Translations under genes and position numbers: made by a program
Assembly: GCA_028277515.1 (NCBI GenBank)
Contig: JANQGC010000234.1
Coordinates: 1 to 64,000 of the forward strand
DNA length: 64,000 nt
Source of the DNA: Anaerolineae bacterium
GTDB lineage: Bacteria; Chloroflexota; Anaerolineae; Promineifilales; Promineifilaceae
Reading direction: 5' to 3'
Notes under the pieces: generated by a model
What the model was told of the DNA's origin: nothing
Seen by the model: only the letters and a program-made list of their open reading frames with translations
Databases searched by the model: none
Part shown: positions 1 to 7,832 of the stretch, piece by piece
Position numbering within the stretch: the stretch's first letter is position 1
How the letters are laid out: every line of letters begins with the position of its first letter

Positions 1-392
1 GGCATACCGCCGGCCAGGGCGCTCGAAGGGGGCAAGAACCGGGAACCAAGCACAAAATCACCGCGGCCTTCCCGGATGGCGGCGATCATCTGCGGCAAAA
101 TATCGGGATCGTACTGGCCATCTGGGTGCAGCATGATGATGATCTCTGCCCCTTCGCGCAAGGCTTCCATATAACAAGTTTTCTGATTAGCCCCGTACCC
201 GGCATTGTGCGGATGGACGATCAACTCTAAATCCAATTCTTCGGCCACTTTAACCGTTTCGTCAATACTGCCATCATCAACCAATATGACCCTCTGCACA
301 AGATTTGGGGGAATCCGCTGGTAAGTATCGACCAGGGTTTCGGCCGCGTTATACGCCGGCATCACCACAATGACATTTGATTGCTCGCTCAT
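1..392 (-). CDS. Glycosyltransferase family 2 (3' part cut by window edge)
   Basis: Reading the minus strand from ATG at 392 gives an open frame that runs off the window start (130 codons seen). The protein begins MSEQSNVIVVMPAYNAAETL, has the nucleotide-sugar-binding VDDGSIDET region and a metal-binding-type HPDGQYD motif followed by DFVLGSR, all typical of GT-A family-2 glycosyltransferases of the dolichol-phosphate-sugar synthase/undecaprenyl-sugar type. It lies 5 nt downstream of the next GT2 gene, with a GAGGG ribosome-binding site inside that gene's 3' end, so the two are almost surely co-transcribed. The family normally transfers an activated sugar to a lipid or glycan at the cytoplasmic membrane; donor and acceptor cannot be told. 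The C-terminus lies outside the window. Confidence 0.9.
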   Translation of the reverse strand, partial: MSEQSNVIVVMPAYNAAETLVDTYQRIPPNLVQRVILVDDGSIDETVKVAEELDLELIVHPHNAGYGANQKTCYMEALREGAEIIIMLHPDGQYDPDILPQMIAAIREGRGDFVLGSRFLPPSSALAGGM

Positions 393-397
393 GTTAT

Positions 398-2641
398 TTA
401 GGTCCCTCTTTGCGGATGTATAAAAGGTTTCAATCGACTAGCCGTACTATCTCCGGCTATCTTCGGATGTCCTTTTATTTTCGGGACTTGATTCACCCAT
501 TCAAATTCAATCCACCAATTTTCTGCATCTGACTCTACCCAACGGTGCGTTGAGTGTGAAATAGCATTCTCAATAATCTTCCTTTCTTTCGATAATAAAT
601 CCTCACCCTGCCATATTCGTAACTGTTTGGCTAACAATGGATGTGGTTGAAAACTATCTCTTTCTTCGCTCAGTTGCAAGCTTTCGACCAGCCATTTTCT
701 TTCCTCAGCACCGGAAGAAGTTTCCGGCTCTTGATGAACGAAAATGACCTGTCTAATTGGCGCCGATTCGCCATATTGAACGCCGGGTAAAACGTCTGCC
801 AGCATCTGTTTTGGCTGAGGCACCCACCATTGAAGATAAGTGTTAAAAGTGGCTGCCGGAATATCCCGCTCACTCAACCATAAACCAATATTTCGACTCA
901 AACGAGTATAAATTGCTCTTCTAAAGAGCAAAGTGAGACGTTCTTTCAGCGAAAATTTCTCTTCTCGCTTTTTTATCATCTCTTGTTCAACCGTGACCGG
1001 CTTTGGATAACTAAAGGCGATGCCTGCTCCATTGATGATAACAAGATCATCAGCCATAAATTCGTATCCAAATTGAGTGCATAGAAAAGCAATCGGCTTA
1101 CCCATATCCTCATTTGATTGGAGAAGAAAAACGCTGTTCTGTTTTACTACTGAAGCCGCCTTTACGAGGGCAAAGCCCTTACGAACCAGGCTCCAACGTA
1201 GCACAGGCTCAGCCACATTTGTAAACAAAAAACTGGGGGACCGTTCTAACAAAGGTGAAACAATAATTTGGGTAAAGTCGCCGGGTAAAACAGTTAAGCC
1301 AAAACCGAATCGGCCTAACCGCTCGTCGAAGCTAATACCACCTGGGACGCGAGAGGGCGTCCCCTGGCGATCCAACCGGATCTCGATATCAATTGTTTGG
1401 GGTGTGTAATCTATTTCAAAATATTGCAATTCTTCCAAATGAACCTGTGATGCAATATTTAAAATATCGTGAATGCGATAATAAAAGGTTTGGTGCTGCC
1501 AAATGATACTGCCCCTGGTCCAAATCCATTGCTCAGATAGGCCATAACGGATCAGACCCACTAGAAAAAGAGCAATCATATTGATCAGTAGATAGTGAGC
1601 CAAAGTGAAGCTTAAGAGCAGCCACAGTACGGGCAGATATACGATGATTAAAAATAATTGGCTGGCCAAAAACGACGACCAAAAGCCTCTTCTCAAATCA
1701 GCTTGCTCTTGATCGCGGAATACCCAGAAATGAAAACCGATTTGCATCCAAAAGAAAAATAATTCGACTGCTGCTATCGAAGCCACAAAAATCTGAACTT
1801 GTAAAGAGTCGACCAGAATCCACAAGAGGAGAGAATTAAAAACAATTCCCAAGGAAATAGCAATTAAAAAGCGAATCAAATGAGGATTGACAGTTACCCG
1901 CAAGAACAGTAGATGGCGTAAAAAGCGTATTCCTTCGCGCACATCTGCCTTACTTTCGCCTTCGTTTCGTGGGGCGAAATTAAATAGAATCTCACTGACA
2001 TGCAAAGCTGGGCAGCGAACCAGGATTTCCAGCAGGATTTTAAAACCATCAGGTCTGAGAACATCAGCGTCAATGGCCGAGCGCCGGACCAGGAATAATC
2101 CGGTTAATGGGTCAGACACATTTTTCAAAGTCTGTGGGAAAACCATCCTGGCCAAAATAGTTAAGGCTTTTGAAGTAAATGAGCGTATGCGCGTCAAACC
2201 TAACGGACCAAAAAAATCCCCCTGCCGGCTGCCGACCACCATATCCGCCCCTGTGCGCATGGCTTGCTCCCAAAGTAAGGGGATGGCTTCCGGTGGATGC
2301 TGTAAGTCCGCATCCATAACACAAATCCAATCCCCCTTCGCCTCGCGAATACCATCCACAACTGCACCACTCAAGCCATTGCGCCTTTCCGGGGAGCGAG
2401 CCAGCAAACGAATGGGAAAAGGGCAGCGATCAGACAATTCAGAAACGATTTGTGGAGTGTTGTCCGTGCTGTCGTCGACAAACAAAACATCCAACCCAGG
2501 TTCCGTTTTTATCTCAGCTAATTTCGTGAGCAAGGGTGCTATATTCCCCGCTTCGTTTCGAGTTGGAACAATAAGGGTGATTTGATTGGATGTGGTGCCG
2601 GAAAGCGGATGCTCTGCTGGCGTATATGACCTGTCACTCAT
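398..2641 (-). CDS. GT2 glycosyltransferase fused to GtrA-like membrane domain and a degenerate HPr-kinase-like region
   Basis: The 747-residue protein has three parts. Residues ~20-240 are a GT2 domain (IVPTRNEAGN, VDDSTDNT, metal-binding MDADLQHP around 109-115) resembling dolichol-phosphate mannose synthases. Residues ~250-375 hold about four hydrophobic segments with the GtrA-like pattern seen in lipid-linked sugar flippases. Residues ~385-747 are unusual: around 485-540 the order of motifs (KGFALVKAA, then a loop, then GYEFMADDLVII) matches HPr kinase/phosphorylase-like proteins, but the expected P-loop is degenerate (SNEDMGKP, with Pro for Ser/Thr). The GT2 plus GtrA pairing is known; the third part is inferred from motif order. 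It probably builds a polyprenyl-linked sugar at the membrane together with the downstream GT2 gene. Start ATG has only a weak upstream ribosome site. Confidence 0.82.
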   Translation of the reverse strand: MSDRSYTPAEHPLSGTTSNQITLIVPTRNEAGNIAPLLTKLAEIKTEPGLDVLFVDDSTDNTPQIVSELSDRCPFPIRLLARSPERRNGLSGAVVDGIREAKGDWICVMDADLQHPPEAIPLLWEQAMRTGADMVVGSRQGDFFGPLGLTRIRSFTSKALTILARMVFPQTLKNVSDPLTGLFLVRRSAIDADVLRPDGFKILLEILVRCPALHVSEILFNFAPRNEGESKADVREGIRFLRHLLFLRVTVNPHLIRFLIAISLGIVFNSLLLWILVDSLQVQIFVASIAAVELFFFWMQIGFHFWVFRDQEQADLRRGFWSSFLASQLFLIIVYLPVLWLLLSFTLAHYLLINMIALFLVGLIRYGLSEQWIWTRGSIIWQHQTFYYRIHDILNIASQVHLEELQYFEIDYTPQTIDIEIRLDRQGTPSRVPGGISFDERLGRFGFGLTVLPGDFTQIIVSPLLERSPSFLFTNVAEPVLRWSLVRKGFALVKAASVVKQNSVFLLQSNEDMGKPIAFLCTQFGYEFMADDLVIINGAGIAFSYPKPVTVEQEMIKKREEKFSLKERLTLLFRRAIYTRLSRNIGLWLSERDIPAATFNTYLQWWVPQPKQMLADVLPGVQYGESAPIRQVIFVHQEPETSSGAEERKWLVESLQLSEERDSFQPHPLLAKQLRIWQGEDLLSKERKIIENAISHSTHRWVESDAENWWIEFEWVNQVPKIKGHPKIAGDSTASRLKPFIHPQRGT

Positions 2642-2677
2642 CTAGCATTCCGAACCCCATCTCCACGTTGGCTGGGT

Positions 2678-2784
2678 ATTGTGTTACCTAAAATTTGACA
2701 ACTTTTATTAAATGGTGTTCGCTCATATATCCAGTGAAAAGTTGTCAAATTTCTGCGCAAATGATTTTTGCACAGTGTGCTGAA
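2678..2784. repeat. Dispersed ~107-bp palindromic element, copy 1
   Basis: Starts ATTGTGTTACC and ends near CAGTGTGCTGAA. Its core is an inverted repeat, TTTGACAACTTTT at left and AAAAGTTGTCAAA at right, around a ~26-nt loop. Near-identical copies lie at 6981-7088 and 21628-21735. The outer ends are also imperfectly inverted. The copy fills the space between topA and the glycosyltransferase gene. Size and structure suggest a MITE-like non-autonomous element or a structured intergenic repeat; no transposase for it is seen here. Confidence 0.85.
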
Positions 2785-2813
2785 CCACAAACCAAATAAA
2801 TTGATTACTATAC

Positions 2814-5210
2814 CTAAGAAGCCACATCGGCCGGTTGTTTAACCCCTTCTTTTAAACCGCACGCCACGCAGTCTGTTGTGGTCTTATTCACCTGGACAAT
2901 GATACCGTCACAATTTCCATCTTGGTTAGGAATAGGTTTTTTCCAGCTCGTCCATTCACAATCGGGATATCGGGTGCAGCCATACCAGAGGCGCCCTTTT
3001 CTGGTTCGCTTTTCCACAATTTCTCCCCCGCCATGCGGACAGACCACACCAACCTTTACCAGGATTTGTTCCGTATAGCGGCACTTAGGGAACGTGCTGC
3101 AACCAATGAATCGGCCGTATCGCCCTTCGCGATAGACGAGAGGATTGCCGCAGGTTGGACATTCCCGCCCTACCGGCTCCGGCTCTTTACGCAGATCCAA
3201 TTTGGGCAAGGCCTCATCTGCTACAGACAGTTCCTGCTCAAACTGCTGGTAGAACTCACGAAGGATGGGAACCCAGGGATTTCCATCGGAAATATTGTCC
3301 AGATCATCTTCCATTCTCGCCGTAAAATCGACCGATAAAATGTCCGGAAAATATTCAACCAATAGATCATTGACGATCTTTCCTGTCTCTGTTGGAATTA
3401 AACGGCGTTTTTCGCGATCGACATAGCCTCGATTTTGGATGGTGCTGATGATAGACGCATAGGTGCTAGGTCGGCCAATCCCATATTCTTCCAAAGCCTT
3501 GACCAGGGTCGCTTCGCTGAACCGTGGGGGTGGCTGGGTGAAATGCTGCTCCGGCAGCAATTGAACCAAATCTACGTCTTTGCCCTCAGCAAGATCGGCC
3601 GGGACCGGGTGTTCAGGATCGATATCATCAGGGGCATCTTGTGGACGGCTTTCTTCGTACAAGGTTAAAAAACCATCAAACCGTAAAGTTGACCCGGTTG
3701 CACGAAATAGATAGGGTCGCTTTTTCAGTGCCAAACCTTCATCTCCAGCCCAAATATCGGCCGAGACCGTATCATAAACGGCCGAAGACATCTGGCTGGC
3801 CAAAAACCGCTCCCAAATCAAACGGTACAGCCTGTATTGGTCGCGGGAAAGAAATTGCTTCATTTTCTTTGGCGAGCGGTAAACCGAAGTCGGCCGCACT
3901 GCCTCGTGTGCTTCTTGCGCTTGCTTAGCCTTGGTACGGTAAAAAGGCGGCTTTTTGGGCATATAAGATGAACCATAATGTTCATCAATGAAGGCACGGG
4001 CCTCATTCTGTACTTCCTTGGAGACACTGACGCTGTCCGTACGCATGTAGGTAATCAAGCCCACTGTTTCCGATGCATCTGTGTCCACCCCTTCATAAAG
4101 CTGCTGAGCCAGACGCATCGTCTTGCCGGTGCCGAATCGAAGCCGCCGCGAGGCTTCTTGCTGCATCGTACTGGTCGTGAAAGGAGCTGCCGGGCGCCGG
4201 GTTCGCGTGCCGGTCTTCACCTTTCCTGTCGTCCAAACAGCTTTTTCTAGCGCATCTACATGAGGCTTCACTTCCTCTTCTTTACCAAATTCCGGATTCT
4301 CACCATTCAATTTATGTAGTTTAGCCGTAAAGTAAGGTCGGGGTTCCTTATCCCGATTTTCATGCTGGCTTAGCTGCGCCGAAATTGACCAATACTCCTG
4401 CGGCTCAAAATCCTCAATTTCCCGCTCACGTTCCACAACTAAACGAACGGCCACCGATTGAACTCGACCGGCAGATAAACGGCCGCGTACCTTTCGCCAT
4501 AATAGAGGGCTTAATTTATAGCCGACCAGCCTATCTAAAATTCGGCGCGCTTGCTGGGCATTCACACGGTCCATATCAATTTCGCGCGGATGTTCAAAAG
4601 CGGCTTGAATCGCTGGTTTGGTAATCTCGTTAAAAATGACACGCCTGGTGCGCTCAGGCTCCATTTCGGCCGCTTCCTGCACATGCCAGGCGATGGCCTC
4701 ACCCTCCCTATCAGAGTCCGTAGCCAGGTAAATTTCTTTAGCTTTTGCCGCCCCTGCCTTTAATTCTTTAACAACCTTACGCTTGTCATTGGGCACACGA
4801 TATTCTGGCTCAAAATCATTTTCAACATCAACACTCAGGCGCGATTTTAATAGATCACGCACATGGCCAACGCTTGATTTGACGGTATATCCTCGACCCA
4901 AATAGCGCCCTATGGTCCGCGCTTTGGCCGGAGACTCAACAATCACCAGTTTACCTGAGCGGCGCACGGAATTATTTTTCTTTGATGACTTCTTTTTACT
5001 TGATTTCGATTTTCTTTTGACGACGTTTGGTTTCGGCAAATCTTCATGTGCGGGAGTCCGACCCATTTTATAAATCGTGCCCTCGCATACCGGGCAAGTC
5101 CCACGGGTCCCCGGGCTGCCGCCGGCCGAATATTCAGCTTTTGGATCGACCATTTCCCGCTTGGTCTTACATTTTAGACAATAACCAACTATCTTTTGAT
5201 CTTCGCTCAT
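2814..5210 (-). CDS. topA: DNA topoisomerase I with extra N-terminal zinc ribbon
   Basis: Type IA topoisomerase (798 aa) that relaxes negative supercoils. The toprim domain is visible (VESPAKA at ~91, ATDSDREGE at ~163-171) and the catalytic tyrosine is Tyr388 in GLITYMRTDS. After the core come two good C-terminal zinc-finger units (CPTCG...CSTFPKC and CPHGG...CTRYPDC) and a third Cys-containing unit near the end. The first ~50 residues carry a separate four-cysteine ribbon (C11, C14, C39, C42) of the DUF5679 kind, joined by a Lys/Ser-rich linker to the toprim domain; E. coli TopA lacks it. AAGGAAT precedes the ATG. It lies 8 nt after dprA, a common topA neighbour. Confidence 0.97.
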   Translation of the reverse strand: MSEDQKIVGYCLKCKTKREMVDPKAEYSAGGSPGTRGTCPVCEGTIYKMGRTPAHEDLPKPNVVKRKSKSSKKKSSKKNNSVRRSGKLVIVESPAKARTIGRYLGRGYTVKSSVGHVRDLLKSRLSVDVENDFEPEYRVPNDKRKVVKELKAGAAKAKEIYLATDSDREGEAIAWHVQEAAEMEPERTRRVIFNEITKPAIQAAFEHPREIDMDRVNAQQARRILDRLVGYKLSPLLWRKVRGRLSAGRVQSVAVRLVVEREREIEDFEPQEYWSISAQLSQHENRDKEPRPYFTAKLHKLNGENPEFGKEEEVKPHVDALEKAVWTTGKVKTGTRTRRPAAPFTTSTMQQEASRRLRFGTGKTMRLAQQLYEGVDTDASETVGLITYMRTDSVSVSKEVQNEARAFIDEHYGSSYMPKKPPFYRTKAKQAQEAHEAVRPTSVYRSPKKMKQFLSRDQYRLYRLIWERFLASQMSSAVYDTVSADIWAGDEGLALKKRPYLFRATGSTLRFDGFLTLYEESRPQDAPDDIDPEHPVPADLAEGKDVDLVQLLPEQHFTQPPPRFSEATLVKALEEYGIGRPSTYASIISTIQNRGYVDREKRRLIPTETGKIVNDLLVEYFPDILSVDFTARMEDDLDNISDGNPWVPILREFYQQFEQELSVADEALPKLDLRKEPEPVGRECPTCGNPLVYREGRYGRFIGCSTFPKCRYTEQILVKVGVVCPHGGGEIVEKRTRKGRLWYGCTRYPDCEWTSWKKPIPNQDGNCDGIIVQVNKTTTDCVACGLKEGVKQPADVAS

Positions 5211-5218
5211 ATAATTCC

Positions 5219-6355
5219 TTAACTATTTTCCGTTCCGTCACTGGCGTCCACATGATATTCCACTTCCGGCTCGCGGATCATCACGTAGTTCATACCACCA
5301 ACCTGACGCACCATGCCCTTCAATTCCATGAGAGTTAATGTACTGCTGACGACCTGGCTCGGCAAACCAGATGCGCGGCTTAAATCATCAACGTGAACCG
5401 GCTGACCTGATAAATGCTCAAATAAAGATGCCTCTTCAGGTGTTTCAGGAAGCGCCAGTTGAACCGCGGAATGTTCGAGTACCATCGCCAGGTTAAGCTC
5501 TTCAAGTACATCATCCACGTTTGTAATTAATTTTGCTCCTTGTTGAATCAGGCGATTGGTTCCTTTGCTGGCCGGGCTGTTAATATTTCCAGGAACGGCA
5601 AACACATCCCGCCCCTGTTCCGTGGCAAACCTGACCGTGATCGAGGCGCCACTTCTTTCCCCAGCCTCCACAACCACAACGCCCAAAGATAATCCACTGA
5701 TAATACGGTTACGTGGTGGGAAATTCTTCGCCTCCGGCTTAATGCCTAACCCATATTCCGTGATCACGGCCCCATGACCTTTGACAATTTGTCTGGCCAA
5801 AGACCGGTTTTCCGGTGGGTAGATTTGATCGGGGCCAGATCCTAATACGGCAATCGTTCGGCCATTATGTTCAAGTGCTGTTTGATGTGCGATGGCATCA
5901 ATGCCGCGAGCCAATCCGCTAACAATGGTCACGCCATTTAGCACAAGTCCGGTTACTAATTCCTGAGCGACCTGGCGTCCATATACGGTCAATCGCCGCG
6001 TTCCGACTACGGCAACCGCCCAGCGGTCAATCTCTTCTAATCCTCCATGAACGTAAAGGACAGGAGGCGCCCCGTCAATTTCTCGTAAATAAGACGGGTA
6101 ATCTTCAGAATCCCAGGTGAGTAAAGATACTCCAATTGAATGAACATCAGCCAGGGCTTGATCTAAATCTATCTCATCCCGTGCAGCGATAAGATTAGAG
6201 ATCGAGCGCTTATCAAACCCAATCCTCTCTAATTGCTCTGTGCCGGCATTCCAGGCTGCTTGCAGATCATCAAAATAATTTAAAAGGGCCTGGAGCTTGG
6301 CTGGGCCAACACCTTTTACAAGATTAAAACCAAGCCAATATTTTTCGTCTGACAT
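5219..6355 (-). CDS. dprA: DNA-processing protein DprA
   Basis: Cytoplasmic single-strand DNA-binding protein that loads RecA on incoming DNA in natural transformation. The 378-aa product has an N-terminal helix-hairpin-helix-like segment (VKGVGPAKLQALL), the Rossmann-like DprA core (VVGTRRLTVYG, VSGLARGIDAIAHQTAL, VLGSGPDQIYPPEN, PPRNRIISGLS, EAGERSGASIT) and a C-terminal winged-helix segment of ~60 residues. ATG at 6355 is chosen; the frame also opens at a GTG seven codons earlier (6376), which has no ribosome site. The gene sits between rimM and topA in one minus-strand run. DprA alone does not prove competence. Confidence 0.95.
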   Translation of the reverse strand: MSDEKYWLGFNLVKGVGPAKLQALLNYFDDLQAAWNAGTEQLERIGFDKRSISNLIAARDEIDLDQALADVHSIGVSLLTWDSEDYPSYLREIDGAPPVLYVHGGLEEIDRWAVAVVGTRRLTVYGRQVAQELVTGLVLNGVTIVSGLARGIDAIAHQTALEHNGRTIAVLGSGPDQIYPPENRSLARQIVKGHGAVITEYGLGIKPEAKNFPPRNRIISGLSLGVVVVEAGERSGASITVRFATEQGRDVFAVPGNINSPASKGTNRLIQQGAKLITNVDDVLEELNLAMVLEHSAVQLALPETPEEASLFEHLSGQPVHVDDLSRASGLPSQVVSSTLTLMELKGMVRQVGGMNYVMIREPEVEYHVDASDGTENS

Positions 6356-6386
6356 CGATCCCAGAATATCATGCACAATATCTGTG

Positions 6387-6956
6387 TCAAGTGGAAAGCA
6401 AGCCTGGAAGAATATGAACGATCATTTGTCGCTCATCGAAATCAATGTCTACAACCACTTCTTCTATGTCAGGAAGAAGTATTTCCCCGTCAGGTCCATT
6501 GACAACAAAAACATTGTTAGCACCTGTTTCAATCACCCCGGTAATTGAGCCAAGATATTGTCCGTCATCGGTGGTCACCGATAGGCCATCTAATTGGAAT
6601 AAGAAGTATTCTCCTTCTTCCAAGGGTATGGCCTGGCTTTGCTCAATTTGCAGCAGTTGTCCTCGCAGCACTGCCACTTGGTCGCGATCATCATACCCTT
6701 CCAGTTTGAGCAAGACCCAATTTTTATGGAAGCGAACACTTTCTACTGGGACAAGGGTTGGGGCTTTATCCCCTACATAGACAGCTTCCAGCCAGGCGAA
6801 ACGTTCGGGAATATCCGTGTGCGTAACGACGCGCACCTCTCCTCTCACCCCATGCGCTTTTCCAATTTGGCCAATGACCAAAAAACGAGGCTCAGTATTG
6901 TTTTCAACTGAGCCTCGCCAGCTTTCATTACGGTTTAAATCTATTCTTTTACTCAA
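6387..6956 (-). CDS. rimM: Ribosome maturation factor RimM
   Basis: Assembly factor for the 30S head that binds ribosomal protein S19. The N-terminal RimM barrel is clear (FLVIGQIGKAHGVRGEVRV at ~25-43) and the C-terminal PRC-barrel follows (YFLFQLDGL, GANNVFVV, LLPDIEEVV, HILPGLL). About 189 aa, slightly long for the family because of ~20 N-terminal residues before the barrel. The start used is TTG at 6956; no good ribosome site is seen and a start closer to the barrel is possible. It is normally co-transcribed with rpsP and khpA, but here a copy of the 107-bp palindromic element lies between khpA and rimM, so a separate promoter is possible. Confidence 0.93.
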   Translation of the reverse strand: MSKRIDLNRNESWRGSVENNTEPRFLVIGQIGKAHGVRGEVRVVTHTDIPERFAWLEAVYVGDKAPTLVPVESVRFHKNWVLLKLEGYDDRDQVAVLRGQLLQIEQSQAIPLEEGEYFLFQLDGLSVTTDDGQYLGSITGVIETGANNVFVVNGPDGEILLPDIEEVVVDIDFDERQMIVHILPGLLST

Positions 6957-6980
6957 AAAAATCTTACCAGAGGATTCAGC

Positions 6981-7088
6981 ATTGTGTTACCTAAAATTTG
7001 ACAACTTTTATCAAATGGTTTTCGCCCATATGTCAAGTAAAAAGTTGTCAAATTTCTGTGTAAATGATTTTTGTAACAGTGTATTCAG
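6981..7088. repeat. Dispersed ~107-bp palindromic element, copy 2
   Basis: Second copy, from ATTGTGTTACC to about CAGTGTATTCAG. The inner arms AAATTTGACAACTTTT and AAAAGTTGTCAAATTT are a perfect 16-bp inverted repeat. The right end (GTAACAGTGTATTCAGA) is an imperfect inverse of the left end of copy 3 (TCTGAATATTGTGTTAC), which supports terminal inverted repeats. It lies between khpA and rimM, inside an otherwise conserved operon. Confidence 0.85.
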
Positions 7089-7142
7089 ATACGATGAGAG
7101 AAATGGCAAATTGCTGCCTGGACCATAGGGATACCGTTTTGG

Positions 7143-7388
7143 TTAGCGGCGGTCGTCAACTTCAATTAACTCCAGGGAAGCCCGCTTGCCTTGCTTCGCT
7201 GCTGCTACCTGGAGCAGCTTGCGAATGGCATTAATAATACGCCCACCTTTGCCAATCACCCGACCCATATCAGGGGCTGCAACTGAAAGTTCTAAAAAGA
7301 TCGTTTCGCCACTTTGGGTTTCCACGACGCGAACCTCATCCGGTTGGTCAACGAGTGACTTGACGATAAACTCAACGAGTTCTTTCAT
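7143..7388 (-). CDS. khpA: KH-domain RNA-binding protein KhpA
   Basis: Small (81 aa) single KH domain with the GxxG loop in RVIGKGGRIINAIRKLL. This is the KhpA/YlqC family, which binds RNA, usually with KhpB, and affects cell elongation and small-RNA biology in Gram-positive bacteria. Position directly after rpsP and before rimM is the family's standard context. A GGAG ribosome site precedes the ATG by about 7 nt, and the gap from rpsP is 20 nt. Confidence 0.95.
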   Translation of the reverse strand: MKELVEFIVKSLVDQPDEVRVVETQSGETIFLELSVAAPDMGRVIGKGGRIINAIRKLLQVAAAKQGKRASLELIEVDDRR

Positions 7389-7408
7389 GAGATCTCCACT
7401 AGACCCTG

Positions 7409-7801
7409 TTATTCTTCTTCTTCAACGCCAACCGCTTCCGCCATTTCATCGACGGCCGCTTGGTCAGCCTGGTCCTCGATTTCCGTATCTACTACAGGAA
7501 CACCGGCAAATTCTGAAACAAGCATATCAAACGATTCACCATTGCGCAGACGGGTCAATCGATCGTACGTGCCCTGCTTTTCTAATAGTATGCGAACCGC
7601 ATCAGTGGGTTGCGCGCCAACACTAAGCCAATAAAGCGCCCGGTCTTCTTCAATTGAAAATTGGGTAGGCTCTACAAGTGGATTGACATGACCAATCCTT
7701 TCAACCACACGGCCGTCTCGCTTCGCTTCAATATTGGCGACAACCACACGGTAGCTCGGTTGCTTCTTCTTTCCTGTACGGCTCAAACGAATTCGTAGCA
7801 T
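7409..7801 (-). CDS. rpsP: 30S ribosomal protein S16
   Basis: Small-subunit protein S16. The core is at the N-terminus: MLRIRLSRTGKKKQPSYRVV, then GRVVERIGHVNP, and AQPTDAVRILLEKQG. ATG at 7801 is chosen because it gives the family's standard MxxIRLxRxG start; a TTG six codons upstream is less likely. At 130 aa it is longer than typical S16 (80-90) because of a ~40-residue, strongly acidic C-terminal tail ending in several glutamates. It sits between ffh and khpA as in many bacteria. Confidence 0.96.
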   Translation of the reverse strand: MLRIRLSRTGKKKQPSYRVVVANIEAKRDGRVVERIGHVNPLVEPTQFSIEEDRALYWLSVGAQPTDAVRILLEKQGTYDRLTRLRNGESFDMLVSEFAGVPVVDTEIEDQADQAAVDEMAEAVGVEEEE

Positions 7802-7832
7802 CTTAACTCTCAACTCCAAATTTTTTTATATT

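Noticed and set aside
1887..2585. Plus-strand open frame of 232 codons inside the glycosyltransferase fusion
   Set aside because: Opposite a well-supported gene with clear domain motifs; no family likeness.
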